A program made the translations under genes and the position numbers. Below the pieces are notes generated by a model, which ran no database searches, was not told the DNA's origin, and was given only the letters and a program-made list of their open reading frames with translations. Positions 31,015 through 39,919 of a DNA stretch of 64,000 bases are shown here, in pieces (positions within the stretch are counted from its first letter, which is position 1; each line of letters begins with the position of its first letter). The stretch is from NCBI RefSeq assembly GCF_963678635.1, contig NC_087068.1, positions 32,056,318 through 32,120,317 of the forward strand, given 5' to 3'. The DNA is from Symsagittifera roscoffensis (lineage: Eukaryota; Xenacoelomorpha; Acoela; Convolutidae).

Positions 31015-31482
31015 AGTTTTGTACAGAATGAAAGTATTCTTAATTTGATGGCAATGCAAACGTACCACAAACAAGATTTAGTTAAATCACTTAACGCTGC
31101 CTACTCGATTCCGTCAGTATCAAAATGTCTCTTAGATCTCTCACGACTAAATTAGTGACTCAGCTAAAGTTACACACAGGGTCTACCCAGTATTGATATA
31201 ATGCTAACTCAACCCGGTTGTATAGTATAACAGTATCACTAAGTTTCCACAAGATATAATCGACACACAAAACACAATCGATAATCAGATAAGAATATCC
31301 TACAGGTGACAGCGACCTTTTGTCAGTATCAATTTATCGCCACACAATTTATTAAGTCACTGCTTTGTTAAAATTAAACAATCTTCGATAAAAAGCAGTG
31401 ATGATTCAGAAATAGATAAATAAAACTTAGTCTTAAAGAAAAAGACTTCCCCCAATCGGAACGATCCGAAAGAACGAAGCCC

Positions 31483-31777
31483 AGGACACAGTCTTCTCAA
31501 GTGGGTGTGTATTTGCCTAATACACCCACCGAGGTCTTCTTTTGGGTGTCCTGCGATTGCCCGAGCTGTCCTACTAAGTAGCTCAAGGCAACCTCTTGGT
31601 CGAAAATTCGTCAAATCTATGAAAAAGCTCTCCCACACTCGGACTGCTCCAAGTGCACGAGAGTAGGGAACAATTCTTCTTCTCAAGTGGGTGTGTATTT
31701 GCTTAATACACCCACCGAGGTCTTCCTTTATTTGTTCCCGGATTGCCCGAACTTTCCTATTAAGTAGCTCAAGGCAA
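31483..31777 (-). ncRNA. Two tandem structured RNA modules in the leader
   Basis: Two copies lie 186 bp apart. Each has an apical hairpin of GTGGGTGT...ACACCCAC type (31501-31529; 31687-31715) enclosed by an outer stem: AGGACAC/GTGTCCT at 31483-31489 and 31546-31552, versus GGGAACAA/TTGTTCCC at 31666-31673 and 31732-31739. The outer stems differ in sequence but both pair, so changes are compensatory. A second stem-loop follows: TTGCC..GAGCT..AGCTC..GGCAA at 31557-31591, and TTGCC..GAACT..AGCTC..GGCAA at 31743-31777. The odd pair in the last is G-U only in - strand RNA, matching element sense. A packaging or dimerisation signal is a reasonable guess. Confidence 0.6.
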
Positions 31778-31979
31778 CCACTCAACCAAAATCACAATCA
31801 AAAAAAAATCTTGTTCGGATACTTCTAATACACCCAATATAGAATCCAAAGTTGATCACGAATTTCCGGGTCAGAATGGGTTCTTATGACCCTGATAAGC
31901 ACGCCTAATATCCTAATATGATCCTAATTAAATGGATATTTTCCGTTTCCCAAATTGCCACAGAAGGTTTACTCAAGTC

Positions 31980-34080
31980 TCTTACAAGGAGGGTCGCTAG
32001 AAGGTTTAGGACACTCTGGAGGGTTACCTCGGAGGGTACCTCAATCACTCAAGTTACTTAGGAGGGTATCTTAATCACCCAAGCTACTTCGGAGGGTCCC
32101 CCTAAATTTACTAAGGAGGGTCAATAAGATGCTTAATACGCTCCGGAGGGTCACTTCGGAGGGTACCTCCAAAATTTTCAAATTTTCTGATCTCACTTGG
32201 AAGGTTCTCCTACTAGCTTCAAAAAGCGTCGAAATAAGCTAAGGGTTCTAGGGGGAGCTGTTTCAACTTCTTAGGGTGATCTCGTGGAAATTTTCCACTA
32301 AGGAGGGTTGCTAAAGGGCTTAGCTGACTCCGGAGGGTCACTTCGGAGGGTTCCCCCAAAATCAAGAAAAAGGGTTAAATCACCGCAGTAAAGCCTCTGA
32401 AAGCGGTCTACCTGACTTAAAACTAGGTTGGCTGACACGGTCAACCTTCCCAGTTGAATAAAAAGATGTTTTGATAAAATTTTTTTTTGCCGCTCGGAGG
32501 GTTGCCCGTTACTTGGACCCTCCGAACCAACAAATTCTAAAAAATTTTTCTTTTCCGAAATAATCAACCCAAAAACGGTTGCGATTCGGAAAAGTGGTCA
32601 AAAACGTCGACTTATGGTACCAAAATTATCCCGATCGGATAACTAGTCTTTGAGAAATCGCCAAAAACGCGTTCGTCAAAATGGCCTTTTTCACCACCTG
32701 TATAGGATCTGAAAGACTTTTTTCGCAATTCCGGTCGAAAGTGCCTAAAAATACTTGAAATGAGCGTAGTAGCCCTGTACGGCACTGGAATAATGCAAAA
32801 AACCGGACCAAAATTGGTTTAGAAACAAAAATTTGGCCAAAAACTATCAAATTTGGACCCTCCGATTCCTTCCTTTTCCAAACCTTAAGTCGTTAGCTCT
32901 ATCCACGGAGCTACTCGGAGGGTTACCCAAAAATTTCTCTAGTAACCGAGCACGTTATGCTAGCACGCTCCTAACGCAAAAAATTTTATTGCTCTAACTC
33001 TAAAAACTCAAAAACTCGATCCCCAAAACAGATTGACAAAATACAGAAAATTATCAAAATTTTGGTCGAAAAATTCTCGTTTTTCTAACTTCCACTGAAT
33101 CTTTGCTCACGCGGTTTCTTTAATAAAGGGGATCGAACTACGTGGCTACTCTCTATATAAAAGCTTTTTGCCTATCGGAAAAGCTCGGATATCCGAAAAT
33201 TTGGGGGTCTACAGTTTGGTCGAAAATTGGTAATTTTCGACAAAAAATGGGTGTTTCTTGGGTCTAAATAGGAGATAAGTAATATATAGTAAGGACAATA
33301 ATCTATTAATAGTCGTTAATGAATAGTACTATACCCTCCTTTGCACCAAAATATCCGAATTAAGACCCTTAACTCGGAAATTTGTAATCGATGGAGGGTA
33401 CAATCGGACCGCGCCAATCGAGCCCCCCACCACTTAAGTTTTAAGGAAATAGTACCCGAACGATACTAAAATTGCTTCAACGATACCCAACAGTCGTTGC
33501 GGATGTTGTCCTTGGTGTCCCTGTTGAGTGTGGAACACGTTGATCAGCCTGCCACTCTACCCTCCGGTCACCGGCAAAATCACCATTAACGTGCTTAAAC
33601 ACTCAAATTACACTCGAGGGAGGGTATCCAACCCTTCACCAAAACACACAATCTTTTTATCAGAAAGATATAAATCAATCTGAAACAACAACAAATAGGA
33701 AGGTCAGATCACATCTCGTCCGGAAATAACATATAAACTGTCACTTTTTTGGATTTTTTTACTGTTTTTGGTCTTTTTTGGATTTTTTACTGTTTTTTGT
33801 ACTTTTTTGTTTTTAAATAAATTTATTTTTGGCTTTTTCTTGGTTATACGCTATTTTTGTTTGGTTTTACGCTTTCTCTTTAATTGTTTTTGGTCCCGGG
33901 ACCTCGGGATAAGCGGGTTCATGACTTCCCACCTAACCCTCCGGCCCCCGGAATTTTCGGTGTTAACTAAGTTAAAAAGCTAAATCGTACTAGACGGAGG
34001 GGTACGCACCTTCCCCCTAGTACAAAAACGGTCATTAAGGCCTCTAACTCGGGCATACGCCCGGAGCGGAGGGTACATCG
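31980..34080. repeat. Dispersed GGAGGGT motifs in the leader
   Basis: About twenty copies of GGAGGGT, often CGGAGGGT, occur on the + strand or inverted. They are densest at 31980-32160, for example near 31987, 32019, 32031, 32063, 32092, 32115, 32143 and 32157. Inverted copies lie near 32516, 32865, 33340, 33558 and 33935. Each LTR carries one or two more. Spacing is irregular, so this is not a simple tandem satellite. They may be repeated protein-binding sites on DNA or RNA. Confidence 0.75.
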
Positions 34081-34121
34081 CTGAAACGCTTGCTGATCAT
34101 GATGGTTTCATGCCTTTAACA

Positions 34122-34140
34122 GGCCCACCCAGGAGCGCCA
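34122..34140 (-). promoter_or_regulatory. Primer binding site, tRNA-Asn-like
   Basis: In sense, TGGCGCTCCTGGGTGGGCC starts 12 nt after the 5' LTR. It would pair with a tRNA ending CCCACCCAGGAGCGCCA. The T-stem and discriminator G fit tRNA-Asn, whose common animal 3' end differs at only two or three acceptor-stem positions. tRNA identity is inferred from recalled tRNA sequence. Confidence 0.65.
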
Positions 34141-34152
34141 TAAAAACGTCTA

Positions 34153-35038
34153 TGTAACATTCGCCCAAATATCACACAGCGACGGAGCGTAGAAAAAGTA
34201 CCTATTGACGACTGGCAGGCGTCAGTTACCTTAATTCCACTCGTTTTTCACCGTCCCGACCTTGCCAGTTGATTTTCTGGTCTGTCTAGGGCAAAGTAAA
34301 AAGTTACTATTTTTAGGCCATCAGTCAAACGACTTTTGATCAGCTTTCGTTTGCATGCGAACACAACCACATAGCTGAGTCTCGGATCCTCAGACTACGT
34401 GATTGTCATTAAAAACACGGCTCGAACAACCTATTTTTATATGTTTTTGTGTGACAGTTTTATATTAAATCCATTGGAGATGGATTGACCCTTTCCTTTC
34501 TCTATCTACTCATACTCTGAAATATCAAATAATATCGGTGTTTAATTCAGATCTAGGACATTACAGCAACTGTTATGGCTAGTTTACACAGTCCCTTCAC
34601 ATATAACAGTCTCTGGGGGACCAAGCCTCCGCTCCCGTGATTTTCTTGAGATAACACTCTTATCTCCTATATTTCGTGTCCCGGGAGGGTTCCGTGGTAT
34701 TTCTCTTCCCCCCACCGAAGCCTCCGTCTCCACAAATATCTCTCACTAAGGTCCTTATCGTGTGTTATTGCCACGATAAGAGGCTCCGTAATTTTCTCGT
34801 CTCGGATACAACCGTTTGTCACAAAATATGGCGTCGTTCTGATTTTTCTCTATTTTATTCAAAATGGCCGTCTTTTTTCTATTTCTCAGAAATGTTCTCC
34901 TTCAAATCGAAATTTTAAAATTAAAAATTCCAGAACATTCTGACCCTCCGTCGCAACACTTTTTTGTTCGTAAGGCCTTTAGTCACTTTTATTTCCGTCG
35001 CGGGAAGGTTATGCTGTGTCATCCGGCGGAATGGCACA
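34153..35038 (-). repeat. 5' LTR of the giant retrotransposon
   Basis: 886 bp. It would drive transcription leftward. The sense strand contains TATAAAAATAG at 34441-34431, about 600 nt into the LTR, giving an expected start near 34405 and an R-U5 of about 250 nt. No difference from the 3' LTR was seen. Short + frames inside it (34676-34918) are duplicated in the 3' LTR and are not regarded as genes. Confidence 0.95.
34431..34441 (-). promoter_or_regulatory. TATA box of the 5' LTR
   Basis: The sense sequence CATATAAAAATAGG is a good TATA-box match. It is the best core promoter candidate for the element's genomic RNA. The same sequence is at 10892-10902 in the 3' LTR. The start site itself was not identified. 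Confidence 0.5.
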
Positions 35039-35770
35039 TATTCAAGATTATCTTAAAAGGAACTGAGACTCAGTTATTTATACAAAAAGCTGTCATAGAA
35101 CAAGCAGACAATATGAAGGACCTAGGCTTGCTTTTAAACAAAAACCTGAAATGACATACACAAAAATAAACTAGGTTGAAGACGGCTAATATAATTTTCT
35201 CTCCTGGAAAAGAATGTTTCTTACAAATTGAAAACATTGTGAAAACTGGGCTCGTACAAATTCATTGCGTGTGCCAATTTTGTTATGTATATATTTCATT
35301 GTGATGCGCTCTCAAAATCCGGCATGTAGAGTCTTGAAAAATCCTTAAAAAAGCTATCCTGTGGATAAAAGGGACAAAAGATGCCAGTTACCTCAGTCAG
35401 TTAATGTTTTTACCACTCCCAATGTTTTCCAACTAAAGGACCATCTTTTGGTTGCTAAAATGAGTGTTGAAACTGAGTCCAACCAAATTTTACCATGTAA
35501 ACAATTATATTGAGAAGAAACTCTAAAATTTTCAAACTAAGTAAAACGAGAACAAAAGAAGCAAGAAGAGAAATCTCGTTTAAAGTTTTAGAAAAATGAA
35601 CAAGTTGACTGAGTTTGTGGATTTCACTAGATGGTTGAGCTCGAAAATCAGAATTTTGAATATGACCTGGAATTATGTAAATGTGAACTTTTCAGAAGCA
35701 AATATCTGCAGCTGGTTAATTGTACGTGATTGCAGTGGCTGCAGAACCTCGAGGAGGCAATTATAAAGAA
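35039..35770 (+). pseudogene. LINE fragment continuing after the LTR element
   Basis: The sequence resumes exactly the LINE unit broken at 10613 (TTCAAGATTATC...), passing through the K-D-L-G-L-L-L-N-K motif (about 35115-35148) and on to a diverged C-terminal tail (about 35560-35766). It repeats at 38069-38795. Confidence 0.7.
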
Positions 35771-35818
35771 CTCACTGGGAGTAATCTCATCAGCAGTAGC
35801 TGTTAGTTTGAGTCAATA

Positions 35819-35864
35819 ACAACAACAAAAACAACAACAACAACAAAAACAAAAACAAAAACAA

Positions 35865-35906
<42 letters not shown>

Positions 35907-35915
35907 AAAAAAACA
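35819..35915. repeat. (CAA)n / (CAAAAA)n microsatellite
   Basis: A run of CAA and CAAAAA units between LINE tail and PLE block. The paralogous tract at 38847-38922 is shorter, typical of slippage. Confidence 0.9.
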
Positions 35916-36039
35916 TCAATAATAACATATTCGAGCTCACTACGTTTGCCGTACCAGACAACTTATAACTCTAGACAACTTATAACTCTCTTTTAAATTT
36001 CTAGTCAAGTTGTACATGGAGTATAACTAGAACATTAGT

Positions 36040-36720
36040 AGCCGGCTCTTTATTTCATCGCCCGTGTAGATCTCTGACCTTCAGCTCAGCAGTACCGCCT
36101 ACCTCGTTACTGCATACAAGAAAAAGCTGACCAACTGGGGAGTCCTCTTTTCGTTGTCCTATAATCATCCTGGCTAAACGTCGCACTGTTTGGCCGACAT
36201 TGGTGGAGATACACCCACTACTTGTAAGCTTATAAACCTCTTTGGATCTCATTTCACGTGCAAAGGAAGTTTTGAGGGATGGCGAGACTGTTTTTAAAGA
36301 TCTTGTTCTAAAAGTCATTTGTGCCCCCGGATATTTGCCGCAACTTTGCAGCTAACAGTTGCAATGATTTACCTGGATATTGCACTATCATGTCGGACGG
36401 GGTAGATTATCATTTCTCTGTTTTGATGCCGTAACCTCTAAAACTTTCTTTCACTCAAGGATCTTGTTGAGGGTTTCAAACCTTACAATTTCCGACCGTT
36501 TTTCTCGATAATGATTTTCAGACCATTGCTTCCAAATTCTCTCCATTGTCCTGTCAAGGTTACCATTTTTGAGGTACTTCTGAAAACCCGATCTCACAAA
36601 AATTTTATGGATGATCACTTAGTGCTGTCAAAAAATGGAATAAAATTATTTGAATTAAAGCACAACATTGCTGACTCGTGTGCAGCATGCAGAAGGAAAA
36701 AAGATGCTAGCAAACTAGAC
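36040..36720 (-). pseudogene. Penelope-like element, GIY-YIG endonuclease end
   Basis: The open - frame 36318-36055 encodes KEVYKLTSSG followed by STNVGQTVRRLARMI. This matches the PLE-type GIY-YIG nuclease motif (V-Y-K-L then Y-V-G-Q-T-x-R), with the second tyrosine replaced by N. Just before it in sense is an RT thumb/linker piece (FQKYLKNGNLDRTMERIWKQ). The RT palm is missing. GIY-YIG nucleases nick target DNA for PLE insertion. The copy is broken and surely inactive. Confidence 0.7.
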
Positions 36721-36736
36721 AGGTGCTTTTTCTACG

Positions 36737-38795
36737 CACTTTTACAACGCGTTTGATAAATTTTACCATAATGAATTTCTCAAAAAACGTGGTCATGAAG
36801 CGTTTTGGATTTGCTGAGTTGGTGTTTTGAATGACTATCTTAGTGGGCGAAAGCATTTTCTTCGTGTAGATAACACTATTTCCAGTGTACTGGAGGTGCC
36901 AAGCGGTGTACCACAGGATCTCCACTAGTTTTTCACCACTCTACACAGCGCTCTCTGTTCTGTATATTTATTAATGAATCGCCGGATGTACTAAATTTTA
37001 CCTACCCTTACTTGTTTGCTGATGATATAATGATTCTTTCCTTAAGCAAGATTTATAGACAAGTACAGTTAGACTTAGAATCCATTGATACCTGGGTCAG
37101 CAAAAACAAAATGAGTCTAGCCAGGGACAAATATTTCAAGATTAATTTAAGAGGAATTGAGACTCAGTTATTTTTACAAAAAGGTTTCATAGAACAAGCA
37201 GACATTATGAAGGACCTATGCTTGCTTTGAACAAAAACCTGAAATGACATACACACAAATAAACTAGGTTGAAGACGGCTAATATAATTTTCTCTCCTGG
37301 AAAAGAATGTTTCTTACAAATTGAAAACATTGTGAAAACTGGGCTCGTACAAATTCATTGCGTGTGCCAATTTTGTTATGTATGTATTTCATTGTGATGC
37401 GCTCTCAAAATCCGGCATGTAGAGTCTTGAAAAATCCTTAAAAAAGCTATCCTGTGGATAAAGGGGACAAAAGATGCCAGTTACCTCAGTCAGTTAATGT
37501 TTTTACCACTCCCAATGTTTTCCAACTAAATGGACATCTTTTGATTGCAAAAATAGTGTTGAAACTGAGTCCAATCAAATTTTATCAAGTAAAAGTAAAT
37601 TATTGAGAAGAAACTCTAAATTTTTTAAACTAAGTAAAATGAGAACAAAAAAAGCAATAGGAGAATTCTCGTTTAGAACTTTTAGAGCAATAAACAGATT
37701 AATTGAATTTTTGGATTTCACTAGATTGTTGGGCTCGAAAAACAGAATTTTGAAGATGATGTGGAATTATTTCAATATGAACTTTTCAGAGGCTAAAATC
37801 TGCAGCTGGTTAAGTGTAAGTGATTGCAGTGGCTGCAAAACACGAAAAGGAAATTAAAAAGAACTCACTGGTAGCAATCCCATCAGCAGGCTCTCCACTA
37901 AGTCCACTTCTGTTTGTGTTTTTTAATTGACTTACCGGATGTACTTAAAACTAGCGACCCCTACTATAGGAGTCCGTAAGCAAGAGTTATGTTCAAGTAC
38001 AGTTAGACTTAGGCTCCACTGATTCCTGGGTCAGCAAAAACAAGATGAGTCTAGTGAGGGACAAATTATTCAAGATTATCTTAAAAGGAACTGAGACTCA
38101 GTTATTTATACAAAAAGCTGTCATAGAACAAGCAGACAATATGAAGGACCTAGGCTTGCTTTTAAACAAAAACCTGAAATGACATACACAAAAATAAACT
38201 AGGTTGAAGACGGCTAATATAATTTTCTCTCCTGGAAAAGAATGTTTCTTACAAATTGAAAACATTGTGAAAACTGGGCTCGTACAAATTCATTGCGTGT
38301 GCCAATTTTGTTATGTATATATTTCATTGTGATGCGCTCTCAAAATCCGGCATGTAGAGTCTTGAAAAATCCTTAAAAAAGCTATCCTGTGGATAAAGGG
38401 GACAAAAGATGCCAGTTACCTCAGTCAGTTAATGTTTTTACCACTCCCAATGTTTTCCAACTAAAGGACCATCTTTTGGTTGCTAAAATGAGTGTTGAAA
38501 CTGAGTCCAACCAAATTTTACCATGTAAACAATTATATTGAGAAGAAACTCTAAAATTTTCAAACTAAGTAAAACGAGAACAAAAGAAGCAAGAAGAGAA
38601 ATCTCGTTTAAAGTTTTAGAAAAATGAACAAGTTGAATGAGTTTGTGGATTTCACTAGATGGTTGAGCTCGAAAATCAGAATTTTGAATATGACCTGGAA
38701 TTATGTAAATGTGAACTTTTCAGAAGCAAATATCTGCAGCTGGTTAATTGTACGTGATTGCAGTGGCTGCAGAACCTCGAGGAGGCAATTATAAA
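36737..38795 (+). pseudogene. LINE RT pieces, partly tandem
   Basis: LINE RT palm pieces: NAFDKFYHNEFLKKRGHEAF, LNDYLSGRKHFLRVDNT, then VPSGVPQ and FADDIMILSL (37012 on) with WVSKNKMSLARDKYFKINL. It ends in the C-terminal tail at 37603-37857. A second, permuted partial unit (from the GSPL motif at 37888) follows to 38795. Several stops break it. It is nearly the same as 41095-41590 in its first part. Confidence 0.75.
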
Positions 38796-38846
38796 GAACT
38801 CACTGGGAGTAATCTCATCAGCAGTAGCTGTTAGTTTGAGTCAATA

Positions 38847-38880
38847 ACAACAACAAAAACAACAACAACAACAAAAACAA

Positions 38881-38913
<33 letters not shown>

Positions 38914-38922
38914 AAACAACAT
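38847..38922. repeat. (CAA)n microsatellite, second copy
   Basis: The paralogue of 35819-35915, about 22 bp shorter, inside the 3-kb segmental duplication. Confidence 0.9.
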
Positions 38923-39045
38923 CAATAATAACATATTCGAGCTCACTACGTTTGCCGTACCAGACAACTTATAACTCTAGACAACTAATAACTCTCTTTT
39001 AAATTTCTAGTCAAGTTGTACATGGAGTATAACTAGAACATTAGT

Positions 39046-39730
39046 AGCCGGCTCTTTATTTCATCGCCCGTGTAGATCTCTGACCTTCAGCTCAGCAGTA
39101 CCGCCTACCTCGTTACTGCATACAAGAAAAAGCTGACCAACTGGGGAGTCCTCTTTTCGTTGTTCTATAATCATCCTGGCTAAACGTCGCACTGTTTGGC
39201 CGACATTGGTGGAGATACACCCACTACTTGTAAGCTTATAAACCTCTTTGGATCTCATTTCACGTGCAAAGGAAGTTTTGAGGGATGGCGAGACTGTTTT
39301 TAAAGATCTTGTTCTAAAAGTCATTTGTGCCCCCGGATATTTGCCGCAACTTTGCAGCTAACAGTTGCAATGATTTACCTGGATATTGCACTATCATGTC
39401 GGACGGGGTAGATTATCATTTCTCTGTTTTGATGCCGTAACCTCTAAGACTTTCTTTCACTCAAGGATCTTGTTGAGGGTTTCAAACCTTACAATTTCCG
39501 ACCGTTTTTCTCGATAATGATTTTCAGACCATTGCTTCCAAATTCTCTCCATTGTCCTGTCAAGGTTACCATTTTTGAGGTACTTCTGAAAACCCGATCT
39601 CACAAAAATTTTATGGATGATCACTTAGTGCTGTCAAAAAATGGAATAAAATTATTTGAATTAAAGCACAACATTGCTGACTCGTGTGCAGCATGCAGAA
39701 GGAAAAAAGATGCTAGCAAACTAGACAGGT
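39046..39730 (-). pseudogene. Penelope-like GIY-YIG end, second copy
   Basis: Nearly identical to 36040-36720. The - frame 39324-39061 differs at one residue (MIIEQ against MIIGQ). It belongs to the segmental duplication. Confidence 0.7.
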
Positions 39731-39919
39731 GCTTTTTCTATAACTCACCCCATAGTAGCAAATAAATTTAAAATAAGGAAGATTTTGAAAAAATAGAGCA
39801 CAAAATCCCAAACGTACCCCGTTTTTAATATGCGCAGACATTAATTTTCCAAACACCAGTTGAGATACTCTAATGATTATCGATGAGCATGAGCTAACCA
39901 TTGTCGACCTAGTTGATGA

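Larger units (their letters stand above)
31075..34140 (-). other. Long 5' leader of the giant retrotransposon
   Basis: About 3.07 kb between the primer binding site and ORF A, far longer than the usual few hundred bases. No long frame with a known domain was found. A 142-codon - frame (31785-31357) spans the two structured repeats and encodes two related segments of about 55 residues; it may be incidental. The leader holds tandem RNA structures (31483-31777), a field of GGAGGGT motifs (31980-34080) and a T-rich stretch on + (33745-33870). Confidence 0.7.
10614..35038 (-). mobile_element. Giant Ty3/Gypsy-type LTR retrotransposon (24.4 kb)
   Basis: An intact LTR retrotransposon on the - strand. 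Matching 886-bp direct repeats (10614-11499 and 34153-35038) begin TGTAAC and end GGCACA in + orientation, giving TG...CA ends in sense. It interrupts a LINE repeat: GAGGGATAAATTAT precedes it and TATTCAAGATTATC follows. The uninterrupted site (ACAAATTATTCAAGATT) occurs at about 38060-38077 and 42424-42441, and the junctions fit a 3-bp TAT duplication, or 4-bp TATT if one LTR end base is reassigned. Domain order Gag, protease, RT, RNase H, integrase is Ty3/Gypsy. Usual elements are 5-10 kb. The excess here is a 3-kb leader, a long Pol insert and tail, and a 2955-codon third ORF. Open ORFs and matching LTRs point to recent insertion. Confidence 0.96.
35039..36724. repeat. Segmental duplication pair with 38069-39737
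   Basis: The LINE tail, (CAA)n tract and PLE endonuclease block recur nearly unchanged at 38069-39737. The offset is 3028 before the CAA tract and 3006 after it, so tract length accounts for the 22-bp difference. After TGCTTTTTCTA the copies diverge: this one joins LINE RT sequence (36737 on), the other a different sequence (39741 on). Confidence 0.85.

Noticed and set aside
34676-35154. 80- and 96-codon + frames in the LTR
   Set aside because: They are duplicated in both LTRs, opposite to element sense and without domain content; the second runs out of the LTR into the LINE.
35819-35915. CAA-rich tract as a CRISPR-like array or coding polyQ
   Set aside because: It is a simple microsatellite with no spacers and no surrounding open frame.
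36511-36756. + strand 81-82 codon frame repeated at 39517 and 46514
   Set aside because: It is the antisense shadow of the PLE linker/endonuclease region on the - strand.
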